Assembly: GCA_016719055.1 (NCBI GenBank)
Contig: JADKAW010000026.1
Location: 1-64,000 of the forward strand
DNA length: 64,000 nucleotides
Reading direction: 5' to 3'
Source: Candidatus Rhodoferax mariagerensis
GTDB taxonomy: Bacteria > Pseudomonadota > Gammaproteobacteria > Burkholderiales > Burkholderiaceae_C
Shown here: positions 7,883-14,870 of the stretch, in pieces
Layout: every line of letters starts with the position of its first letter
How positions within the stretch are numbered: position 1 is the first letter of the stretch
Made by a program: the position numbers and the translations under genes
Notes under the pieces: model-generated
The model's database searches: none
Told to the model about the DNA's origin: nothing
What the model saw: the letters and a program-made list of their open reading frames with translations, nothing else

Positions 7883-8508
7883 GCGCCACCGACCTGAGTT
7901 GCCCAATATGTGGCACCACCTTAAGCATGGAGCACCTGCTGATCAACGCCGACGACCGCGCCGCCGTGCTGCGCCTGATCAGCTTTAGCACCAGCATCGG
8001 CGCCAGCGTGGGCCAATACATCCGCCTGTTTGACCCGCCCAAAACCCGCCTGACCATGCGCAAGCAGGTGCGCATCGTGCTGCAGTTGCTGCCCGACATA
8101 GAGCGCCGTGCCATCACCCACCGCGGGCGCGACTGGGCCGTGCCGCTTGCGGTGTGGGAGGCCGGCATCGACCAGATGCTGCAAGCGCGTGACGCCGGCC
8201 GGCTAGACCTGCCCATGAAAGGCCATGGCTACCTGTACGCCATATTGGTCGCGCTGGCCGACAAGGCCGAGGCCAGCGTAGAGGCGCAAAGCCTGGCCAC
8301 AGCCCGCAGCGCTGCCCCACGGCAAGACACCGTCACGGTGCGTGGCCAGCCCATGCCCATGGGCCAGGCGCTGGCGCAAGTCTATGGCGGGCGCGACCCC
8401 GCGCTGGCCCGGCTGGACGCCGAAGCTGGCACCGCTGCCCCCATGCCCGATGCCGTGCGAGCCAAGTTGGCCGCCCTCAAAAACTCTGGAGCCAAACCCT
8501 CATGCTGA
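7879..8508 (+). CDS. Phage protein with N-terminal CPxCG motif, unknown function
   Basis: A 209-residue protein beginning MSATDLSCPICGTTLSMEHL, a half zinc ribbon, followed by a helical domain. No recognised enzymatic motif. It lies in the early/middle region between MuB and Gam, and its stop overlaps the next start (8502). Conserved-looking but unnamed. Confidence 0.7.
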   Translation: MSATDLSCPICGTTLSMEHLLINADDRAAVLRLISFSTSIGASVGQYIRLFDPPKTRLTMRKQVRIVLQLLPDIERRAITHRGRDWAVPLAVWEAGIDQMLQARDAGRLDLPMKGHGYLYAILVALADKAEASVEAQSLATARSAAPRQDTVTVRGQPMPMGQALAQVYGGRDPALARLDAEAGTAAPMPDAVRAKLAALKNSGAKPSC

Positions 8509-8954
8509 TCACCCGCCCACACCACGCCAGAAACCCCGCCGTGCTGGCGCTGCTCAAGCTGGTCAACCAGCGTGGCCAGTGCAGCGCTGCCAAGCTATAT
8601 GCCCAGTTTTGCCAGGACCCGGCCAACGGCCAAGAGCGCCGGCGCCTGGCCCTGCGGCTCTCTTACCTGGTCATGACCGAGCAGCTGTGCCGCCAGGGCC
8701 GCGGCCAAACCGCGCAGTACTGGCTAGGCCTGCAGGCCGGCGCGCCCACCGGGCGTGCCGCCACCCGGCCACCCGGCCACCCGCCCCTGCCCGACTTGCC
8801 ACCCTATGTAAGCCAGTTCGCCAACCCCACCACCACCCCAGCCCCCAGCTACAACAGCATGGCGGCCCCGCCCTGGGTGCCGCCCCCCGGCCCGGCCCTG
8901 CGCCCTGGTGCGCTCGACTACCAGCGTTATGCCAGCCACGGCCACCGCTGCTGA
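8502..8954 (+). CDS. Hypothetical phage protein, winged-helix-like N-terminus
   Basis: A 150-residue protein. The first 75 residues (NPAVLALLKLVNQRGQCSAA ... LSYLVMTEQLCRQGRG) look like a small winged-helix fold, and the rest is Pro-rich and probably disordered. It overlaps the previous gene by 7 bp. Function unknown. Confidence 0.6.
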   Translation: MLITRPHHARNPAVLALLKLVNQRGQCSAAKLYAQFCQDPANGQERRRLALRLSYLVMTEQLCRQGRGQTAQYWLGLQAGAPTGRAATRPPGHPPLPDLPPYVSQFANPTTTPAPSYNSMAAPPWVPPPGPALRPGALDYQRYASHGHRC

Positions 8955-8983
8955 TTTTCTCCACCCGAAAGGACCTTTTAAAA

Positions 8984-9508
8984 ATGGCTACCCGCATCAA
9001 ATCCAAAACCCTGGCCGCCGTGCCGCAAAGCAAAAACGACTGCGCCGAATCCATCCGCATCATGGGCGACCTGCAGCGCGACTTTGAGCGCAACCGCGCC
9101 GCCATGAACGACGCCATTGCCGCCATCACCCAAGAGCACCAGCCCTTGCTGGCGGCTTTAAGCGAGCGCATCCAGGCGCTGCAAACCGGCGTACAAGCCT
9201 GGTGCGAGGCGCATCGTGTCGACCTGTGCGGCCCGGACGACAAGCTGGGCAAAACCGCCAACCTCATCACCGGCGAGGTGGCCTGGCGCATACGCCCACC
9301 CAGCGTGCGCATCACCGGCGCTGACAACGTGGTCGACACCCTGCAGCGCATGGGCCTGGGCCGCTTTGTGCGCGTCAAGGCCGAGCCTAACAAAGACGCC
9401 ATGCTGGCCGAGGCCGACGCCGTGCGCGGCATTGGCGGCATCTCCATCGACAGCGGGGTGGAAGACTTCATCGTCACGCCCTTTGAGGCCCAGGCCGAGG
9501 TGGCCTGA
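8984..9508 (+). CDS. gam: Mu Gam-like host-nuclease inhibitor
   Basis: A 174-residue protein that by family would bind double-strand DNA ends and shield phage DNA from host exonucleases. The helical start (MATRIKSKTLAAVP) and the segments TGEVAWRIRPPSVRI and GGISIDSGVEDFIVTPFE are characteristic of Mu Gam. The start at 8984 has an AAAGGA ribosome-binding site 10 bp upstream. The stop TGA abuts the next ATG. Confidence 0.85.
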   Translation: MATRIKSKTLAAVPQSKNDCAESIRIMGDLQRDFERNRAAMNDAIAAITQEHQPLLAALSERIQALQTGVQAWCEAHRVDLCGPDDKLGKTANLITGEVAWRIRPPSVRITGADNVVDTLQRMGLGRFVRVKAEPNKDAMLAEADAVRGIGGISIDSGVEDFIVTPFEAQAEVA

Positions 9509-9994
9509 ATGGCTGCGCCCGCCACCCGTCAAAGCCAGTTGGCCGCCATTCACATGGCGCAGCACGTGCTGGGGCTGTCGGCTGACGACGCGGTGTCGGT
9601 CAAGCTGCAGGTCACTGGCGTGGCCAGCGCGGGCAGCATGACTGCCCCGCAGCGCAAGGCCTACCTGGCGCACCTAAGCGCGGCGCAGCAGCGCGCCGGC
9701 CTGATTGCCCCACGCCCGGGGCAGCGCCCGGGGCCGCGCCCGCCACTGCAGCGCAGCGTGGACGACGCTGATGACGAGCGCTGGTGCAAGGCCCGTGCCC
9801 TGTGGCATGCGCTAGCCCATGCCGGTGTAGTGCACACCAACACCGACGCCGCGCTGGCCACCTACGTCAAGCGCCAGACCAAGTGTGACGCCTGGCGCTT
9901 TCTCAACAGCTACCAGGTCAACACGGTGATTGAAGCGCTTAAAAAATGGTGCCTGCGCGCCCACGTGCCCACCGACCCCCAACCCCGGAGCTAA
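9509..9994 (+). CDS. gemA: GemA (Mu gp16) family regulatory protein
   Basis: A 161-residue protein with the family pattern QLAAIHMAQHVLGL near the N-terminus, KARALWHALAHAGVV in the middle and VNTVIEALKKWCLRA at the end. GemA of Mu modulates host and phage expression. It immediately follows gam and precedes mor, the usual order in Mu-like phages. Confidence 0.85.
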   Translation: MAAPATRQSQLAAIHMAQHVLGLSADDAVSVKLQVTGVASAGSMTAPQRKAYLAHLSAAQQRAGLIAPRPGQRPGPRPPLQRSVDDADDERWCKARALWHALAHAGVVHTNTDAALATYVKRQTKCDAWRFLNSYQVNTVIEALKKWCLRAHVPTDPQPRS

Positions 9995-10001
9995 GCTGCC
10001 C

Positions 10002-10391
10002 ATGACCACATCCAACCCCGAAGACGGCCGCATGGCCCAGCGCCGCCACGAGCTATTTACCGACCTGATTGCCCTGCTGGAGCGCCAGTTGCAAGAAAAC
10101 GGTGTGGCCCCCACCGAAGCCACCCTGATCGCCAGCGACCTCGCCGACCGCCTGGCCGACCACTGGGGCGGGCAAAACCTCACCTTCCCCAAAGACTACC
10201 GGCGCAAGCTTAGCCGCATCGAGATCGAGATTTACGACGCCTTCAAGGGCCACAACCTGGGCGAAGTGGCGCAGCGCTTTAACATCAGCGAACGCGGCCT
10301 GCGCAAGCTCATTGCCCGGGTTAAAAAACGCCTCAACGCCCATGGCAACCAGATCGGCATCTTTGACGTGCCAGCGCCCCCGTCCGCCTGA
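10002..10391 (+). CDS. mor: Mor-family transcription activator of middle/late genes
   Basis: A 129-residue protein starting MTTSNPEDGRMAQRR. The C-terminal HTH is clear (VAQRFNISERGLRKLIARVK), and the central DHWGGQNLTFPKDYRRKL segment is typical of the Mor/C family. It would activate the next transcription unit. Here the next gene is the head protease, 64 bp away, rather than the lysis and terminase genes usually found in this position. Confidence 0.85.
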   Translation: MTTSNPEDGRMAQRRHELFTDLIALLERQLQENGVAPTEATLIASDLADRLADHWGGQNLTFPKDYRRKLSRIEIEIYDAFKGHNLGEVAQRFNISERGLRKLIARVKKRLNAHGNQIGIFDVPAPPSA

Positions 10392-10436
10392 CCGCCCCGC
10401 AAGTTCTGCCCTGGTTCCAATGACATCGTGAAAGCA

Positions 10437-10455
10437 GCCCGGCACAGTACCGGGC
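10437..10455 (+). promoter_or_regulatory. Hairpin abutting the protease start codon
   Basis: GCCCGG-CACAGTA-CCGGGC can form a 6-bp GC stem ending one base before the ATG at 10456. It could influence translation or be the trace of a rearrangement junction. No T-tract follows, so it is not a canonical terminator. Confidence 0.4.
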
Positions 10456-11394
10456 ATGCCACAAAACACCCCGTCTCCCGCAAAGCTTCAAATCTTCCGC
10501 CCCGGCCGCCACACCGCCATGAGCGGCGCACAGCTACAGTTTTCTGAAGCCGATCTACAGCAAACTGTAGCCGCTTATGACCCCGCCCGCCACGAGGCCC
10601 CGCTGGTCATCGGCCACCCCGCGCACGACCTGCCCGCCTATGGCTGGGTGCAGTCACTCAGCTTTAACGAAGGCGCCCTGGACGCCACGCCCGCCCAGGT
10701 CAACCCCGACTTTGCAGAAATGGTGGCGGTCGGTGCCTTCAAAAAAATCAGCGCCAGCTTCTACAGCCCCACCAGCCCGGCCAACCCGGTACCCGGCGTG
10801 TACTACCTGCGCCATGTGGGCTTTTTGGGTGCCCAGCCACCCGCCGTCAAAGGCCTGCGCACGCCCCAGTTTGCCGACCCCGAAGACGGCGTGCTGACCT
10901 TTGAATTTACCGAACCCCTTTACCCACCCCAGGAGCCCACCGTGACCCCAGAAGAGAAAGCCGCCCTAGAGGCAGAAAACACCCACTTGCGTGCCGAGCT
11001 GGCCGCCAGCCGCGCCGCCGCTGTGCACGCCGCCAATCAGGCCTTTTGCGAGTCCCAGCCCGGCGTGCTACCGGCCTGGCGCGAGGTGGCCTGCGCCACG
11101 CTTGACCATTTTGCGGCACAGCCAGCACCCGTCGAGTTTGGCGAGGGCGCTGCCAAACAGCCCCTGGCCGACCAGTTCAAGGCCATGCTCAGTGCCCTGC
11201 CAGCCCCGGTGCAAACCGGCGAATCAGCCACCAGTGCCCGCGCCGCCGCACTTCAGGCAGCGCCAGACGCCACCGACGCCCAGTTTGCCGAAGCGTCCGA
11301 CCCCGCGCGCCTGCTGCAGCACCAGGCCATCCGCGCCCACATGGCCGCACACCACACCGACTACGCCACGGCAGCACATGCCGTCATTCAGTAA
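10456..11394 (+). CDS. Phage head protease/scaffold protein (Mu gpI-like)
   Basis: A 312-residue protein. The N-terminal domain (LQIFRPGRHTAMSG, EAPLVIGHPAHDLPAYGWVQ, FKKISASFYSP) matches Mu-type prohead maturation proteases. From about residue 155 there is an acidic coiled-coil (PEEKAALEAENTHLRAELAA) resembling a scaffold. It is followed by the capsid gene, as expected. Upstream, the portal and terminase genes normally found before it are missing. Confidence 0.8.
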   Translation: MPQNTPSPAKLQIFRPGRHTAMSGAQLQFSEADLQQTVAAYDPARHEAPLVIGHPAHDLPAYGWVQSLSFNEGALDATPAQVNPDFAEMVAVGAFKKISASFYSPTSPANPVPGVYYLRHVGFLGAQPPAVKGLRTPQFADPEDGVLTFEFTEPLYPPQEPTVTPEEKAALEAENTHLRAELAASRAAAVHAANQAFCESQPGVLPAWREVACATLDHFAAQPAPVEFGEGAAKQPLADQFKAMLSALPAPVQTGESATSARAAALQAAPDATDAQFAEASDPARLLQHQAIRAHMAAHHTDYATAAHAVIQ

Positions 11395-11426
11395 CTTTTT
11401 TAACTTTTTTTTAAGGAGCTTTTCAC

Positions 11427-12350
11427 ATGAGCCGTTTAAGCAAACTGCGGGTGGTTGACCCGGTCCTGACCAGCCTGGCCACCGGCTACAGCAACGACCA
11501 ATTGGTAGGCGACCAGCTACTGCCCTTTGTACTGGTCGAAAAAGAGGGCGGCAAGATACCGCTGTTTGGCAAAGACCACTTCAAGGTCTACCAGACCGAG
11601 CGCGCCCTGCGTGCCAAGAGCAACCGCGTCAACCCCGACGACATTGGCGAGGTGGACGTCACGCTTGACGAGCACGACCTGGAATACCCCATTGACTACC
11701 GCGAAGACGCCGAAAGCGCCTTCCCCCTGCAGGCCCGCGCCACCAACGCCGTGGTCGAGGGCATCCGCCTGCGGCACGAAAAAATGGTGGCCGACCTGGT
11801 GCAAAACCCCGCCAATTACGCTGCTGGCAACAAGCTTGCGCTGTCTGGCACCAGCTGCTTTACCGACGGCACCAACAGCGACCCCGAGGGTGTGGTAAGC
11901 GACGCCAAAGCCGCCGTGCGCGCCAAGGTCATCAAAGAGCCCAACACCCTGGTCATAGGCTACGCCGCCTGGCTCACCCTCAAAAAGCACCCCAAGCTCA
12001 AAGCCATCCTGAGCGACAGCCGCCCGCGCCTGGTGCAGCTGGCCGACCTGCGCGAAATCTTCGAGATCCCCAACATTGTGGTCGGCCGCGCCGTCATGGC
12101 CAGCGACGCCGGTGTCACCAGCGACATCTGGGGCGACAACCTGGTGCTGGCCTATGTGCCCGGCGCTGGGGGCGGTGCGCGCAGCCCGTATGAGCCCAGC
12201 TTTGGCTACACCCTGCGCAAGCGTGGCAACCCGGTGGTCGACACCCGCACTGAGGACGGCAAGCTCGAACTCATCCGCAACACCGACATCTTTCGGCCGT
12301 TTTTGCTGGGTGCCGACGCCGGCTACCTCATCACCAACACCAACGCGTAA
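11427..12350 (+). CDS. Major capsid protein
   Basis: A 307-residue protein starting MSRLSKLRVVDPVLTSLATG, preceded by an AAGGAG ribosome-binding site. The extended segment EGGKIPLFGKDHFKVYQTE, the helix-rich centre and the C-terminal GNPVVDTRTEDGKLELIRNT region are typical of HK97-fold capsids of transposable phages. It lies directly after the protease/scaffold gene and before the small head proteins. Confidence 0.8.
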   Translation: MSRLSKLRVVDPVLTSLATGYSNDQLVGDQLLPFVLVEKEGGKIPLFGKDHFKVYQTERALRAKSNRVNPDDIGEVDVTLDEHDLEYPIDYREDAESAFPLQARATNAVVEGIRLRHEKMVADLVQNPANYAAGNKLALSGTSCFTDGTNSDPEGVVSDAKAAVRAKVIKEPNTLVIGYAAWLTLKKHPKLKAILSDSRPRLVQLADLREIFEIPNIVVGRAVMASDAGVTSDIWGDNLVLAYVPGAGGGARSPYEPSFGYTLRKRGNPVVDTRTEDGKLELIRNTDIFRPFLLGADAGYLITNTNA

Positions 12351-12366
12351 GCGCTGGGCCCCACCC

Positions 12367-12579
12367 ATGGCCTCCAAAAAGACCGCATCTACTGTCTTGC
12401 CCCCTGCCCCGCTGGGGCAGGGCAGGGGTGAGGGCCTGCGCTACCTGGTAGGCCCCACCCCCATCCTGCATGGCGGCGTGCTGTACCCCCCAGGCAGCCC
12501 CATAGACCTTAGCGCACCCCAAGGCGAGCGCCTGCACCTCATCCCCTACGAAATTACCCCCACCACCTCACTGGAGTAA
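12367..12579 (+). CDS. Small hypothetical phage head protein
   Basis: A 70-residue frame (MASKKTASTVLPPAPLGQGR) with the central segment YLVGPTPILHGGVLYPPGSP. Such short proteins often sit between capsid and decoration genes in Mu-like phages. Function unknown. It ends 5 bp before the next ATG. Confidence 0.6.
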   Translation: MASKKTASTVLPPAPLGQGRGEGLRYLVGPTPILHGGVLYPPGSPIDLSAPQGERLHLIPYEITPTTSLE

Positions 12580-12584
12580 CCTGA

Positions 12585-12911
12585 ATGCGTACTGAAAAAA
12601 TCTTGCTGGTCGTCACCATCACTGCTGCTGCTGCACTGCCCCGCTTTCGCCTGGTGACCTATGCCGGTGCACCGGCTGTGGCGGTTGACCGCGCCCTGGG
12701 CGTGCCCGTCACCGACTTTGACACCGGCGAGCAAGCCGGCATCGCCACCCGTGGCGAGCTGCTGGTCGAAGCCGGTGCCGCCGTCGCCGTGGGCGCGCAG
12801 GTGCAGAGTGATGCCAGTGGCCGCGCCATCACCCTGGCCGCCGGGGTGGCCTTTGGCGTGGCCCGCGACGCCGCTGCAGCCGCCGGCGAAATCATCCGCG
12901 TGCTGGTCTAA
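12585..12911 (+). CDS. DUF2190-like capsid decoration protein
   Basis: A 108-residue protein whose Gly/Ala-rich repeats of short beta strands (VTDFDTGEQAGIATRGELLV ... VAFGVARDAAAAAGEIIRVL) match DUF2190 proteins, thought to decorate phage heads. Position directly after the capsid gene supports this. Confidence 0.7.
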   Translation: MRTEKILLVVTITAAAALPRFRLVTYAGAPAVAVDRALGVPVTDFDTGEQAGIATRGELLVEAGAAVAVGAQVQSDASGRAITLAAGVAFGVARDAAAAAGEIIRVLV

Positions 12912-12918
12912 TTTTCAA

Positions 12919-13422
12919 ATGCCCTACGCCACCGTAGACGACCTGCTGCAAGCCGCCACCGGCAGTTGGGCTGACCTGGCGCAACGCGCCGCGCTTAGCC
13001 CGCTGGTGGACGCCGACTTGCTGGCCGCCACCGTGGCCCAGGCTGACCGCAGCGCCTGGACCGCCCCCGCGCAAGCCGCCGCCGACGCCGCCGTGCTGCG
13101 TATGGCGGGGGCGCTAGAGCGTGCCAGCGCCCATGCCGACACCTACCTGTTTCCCCGCTACCGCACCCAGATGCCGCTGCCCCCCGACCTGGTGGCCGGC
13201 AGCGCCCTGCCTGCGGTGGTGGCGGCAATAGCCTACAAACGCCTGTACGGTGCTGCCGTGCCAGACGAGGTGCGCAAGGGCTGCCAGTGGGCTGACGACT
13301 ACCTGCGCGACATCAGCAAGGGCGTGGTCAGCCTGGGCGCGGTAGATGCCAGCGTAGCGCAAGCCCCCGGCCATGTGGTGAGCCGGGTACCCGCCAAAGC
13401 CTTTGACTGGGACGGGTACTAG
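12919..13422 (+). CDS. Mu gp36-like (DUF1320) head-tail connector protein
   Basis: A 167-residue protein starting MPYATVDDLLQAATGSWADL. The DUF1320 pattern is visible in DADLLAATVAQADRSA, ADTYLFPRYRTQMPLPPD and CQWADDYLRDISKGVVSLG. The start at 12919 is preferred over long upstream extensions that overlap the decoration gene. Confidence 0.8.
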   Translation: MPYATVDDLLQAATGSWADLAQRAALSPLVDADLLAATVAQADRSAWTAPAQAAADAAVLRMAGALERASAHADTYLFPRYRTQMPLPPDLVAGSALPAVVAAIAYKRLYGAAVPDEVRKGCQWADDYLRDISKGVVSLGAVDASVAQAPGHVVSRVPAKAFDWDGY

Positions 13423-13425
13423 GCC

Positions 13426-13869
13426 ATGCTGCAAAACCTGCTGGCCCTGGAGCCCGAGCTCATGGCCCACCTGGTGCAGGCGCTTGCGGGCGTCAGCCCG
13501 GCGGTGCATGTGCTGTGCGCGGCCGACCTGGCTGACGTGCGTGAAGAGGTGCAGCTCACCCCGGCCGTGCAGGTGATCTACCACGGCACCCGCATTGTGC
13601 AGAGCCGCAGCGACGGCCGCGCCGCCCGCATCAGCCAAACCTGGCTGCTGGTGGTGGCCACGCGCAATGTGCGCGGCCTTAAAAGCGGTGCCGATGCCCG
13701 CGCCAGCGCCGGTGTGCTGGCCGCCACCGTGGCGCGCGCCGTCATGGGCTGGCGTGCCCCCAGTGCCGCCACGCCCTTTGTGCTGGCAGACGCCCCCGCG
13801 GCTGGCTACAGCGCCGGCCATCAGTACCTGCCCTTAGGCCTTGAGGCCGAGCTGGTGCTGCAACCCTGA
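13426..13869 (+). CDS. Mu gp37-like tail-completion/terminator protein
   Basis: A 147-residue protein starting 3 bp after gp36 stops. Mixed alpha/beta pattern with VQVIYHGTRIVQSRSDGRAA and TWLLVVATRNVRG, as in gp37-like tail terminator proteins. The gene order gp36, gp37, tail tube supports the call. Confidence 0.7.
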   Translation: MLQNLLALEPELMAHLVQALAGVSPAVHVLCAADLADVREEVQLTPAVQVIYHGTRIVQSRSDGRAARISQTWLLVVATRNVRGLKSGADARASAGVLAATVARAVMGWRAPSAATPFVLADAPAAGYSAGHQYLPLGLEAELVLQP

Positions 13870-13904
13870 TTTTTTTAACCCGTTCACCCCCCTGAAAGCC
13901 CATC

Positions 13905-14645
13905 ATGACAGACACCGTTTACTACCCCTACCTTGGCTCCGGCAAAATCTACGCCCGCACCCAGGGCTCCGCCGCTGGCCTTATGGAGCTGGGCAACGCC
14001 AGCAAACTTGAGCTTTCCGTCAAAGAAGACAAGCAAAAGCTCAAGGACTTCAGCAAACCCGGTGGCGGCACTTACAGCAGCGTCAGCCGCATCTCTGAGG
14101 CCACCCTGCAAATGACCCTCAACGACCTCAACAAAACCAACGTGGCGCGCGCCGTGTTTGGCACCGAAGTTGCCGTAACCGGTGCCACCATCGTTGACGA
14201 AGCCGTCACCGCTTACAAGGGGGCCATCTGCCCGCTGCTGCACCCCAACCCGACAGCGGTTACCGTATCGCACACCACGGGCACGCCAGCCTACACCGCC
14301 AACGTTGACTATGAAGTGCGCGCCGGCGGCATTTACATCATCCCCGGCGGCGTCATCACAGACGCCCAGGCGCTCAAGGTGGACTACACCTTTGCCGCCT
14401 ATGACAAGGTCGAAGCCATGACCAGCGCGTCCATCCTGCTTGAGCTGCACTTTGAGGGCTTGAACGAGGCCAACAGCGGCAAGCCGGTGATTGTGGACAT
14501 CTACAAAGCCCAGCTCAGCCCCACCAAGGCGCTAAGCCTGCTGGGCGACAAGTTTGCCGATCTGGAAGTAGAGGCCGAAGTGCTGGCCGACACCAGCAAG
14601 ACTGGCGCGGGCATTAGCCAGTATTTCCGGGTCAAGCTGGCGTAG
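13905..14645 (+). CDS. Phage tail tube protein
   Basis: A 246-residue, beta-rich protein starting MTDTVYYPYLGSGKIYARTQ, with KLELSVKEDKQKLKDFSKPG and GGTYSSVSRISEATLQMTLN. This matches tail tube (major tail) proteins of long-tailed phages. The absence of a sheath gene points to a non-contractile tail. It is followed by the tape measure gene. Confidence 0.8.
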   Translation: MTDTVYYPYLGSGKIYARTQGSAAGLMELGNASKLELSVKEDKQKLKDFSKPGGGTYSSVSRISEATLQMTLNDLNKTNVARAVFGTEVAVTGATIVDEAVTAYKGAICPLLHPNPTAVTVSHTTGTPAYTANVDYEVRAGGIYIIPGGVITDAQALKVDYTFAAYDKVEAMTSASILLELHFEGLNEANSGKPVIVDIYKAQLSPTKALSLLGDKFADLEVEAEVLADTSKTGAGISQYFRVKLA

Positions 14646-14684
14646 TCTTAATCCCTTTGGGGTAGGGGTGTGTGGCTGGGGGGG

Positions 14685-14870
14685 TCAAGGCAATATGACT
14701 GGCCCCTGATCCCATCGCCCGGTCACCAGCCCCCAGGCATACACCGCCCCCAGCAGCCCCATACCGCTCAGGCACAGCAGCCCCACAAACAGCAGCGGCG
14801 GCCAAAACACCAGACCGGCCACCAAAAAAAATGCGGCACCAACTGACAGCAACGCAAGCAATAGCATCAT
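14685..14870 (-). CDS. Small two-helix membrane protein, antisense between tail tube and tape measure
   Basis: On the minus strand the gap between two plus-strand tail genes reads as 61 residues: MMLLLALLSVGAAFFLVAGL, then LLFVGLLCLSGMGLLGAVYA, then GLVTGRWDQGPVILP. That is two strongly hydrophobic helices joined by a Pro turn. The plus strand has no plausible gene here. Its start codon overlaps the tape-measure ATG head to head (14868-14871). It could be a phage membrane or exclusion protein. No homology is known to me. Confidence 0.45.
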   Translation of the reverse strand: MMLLLALLSVGAAFFLVAGLVFWPPLLFVGLLCLSGMGLLGAVYAWGLVTGRWDQGPVILP

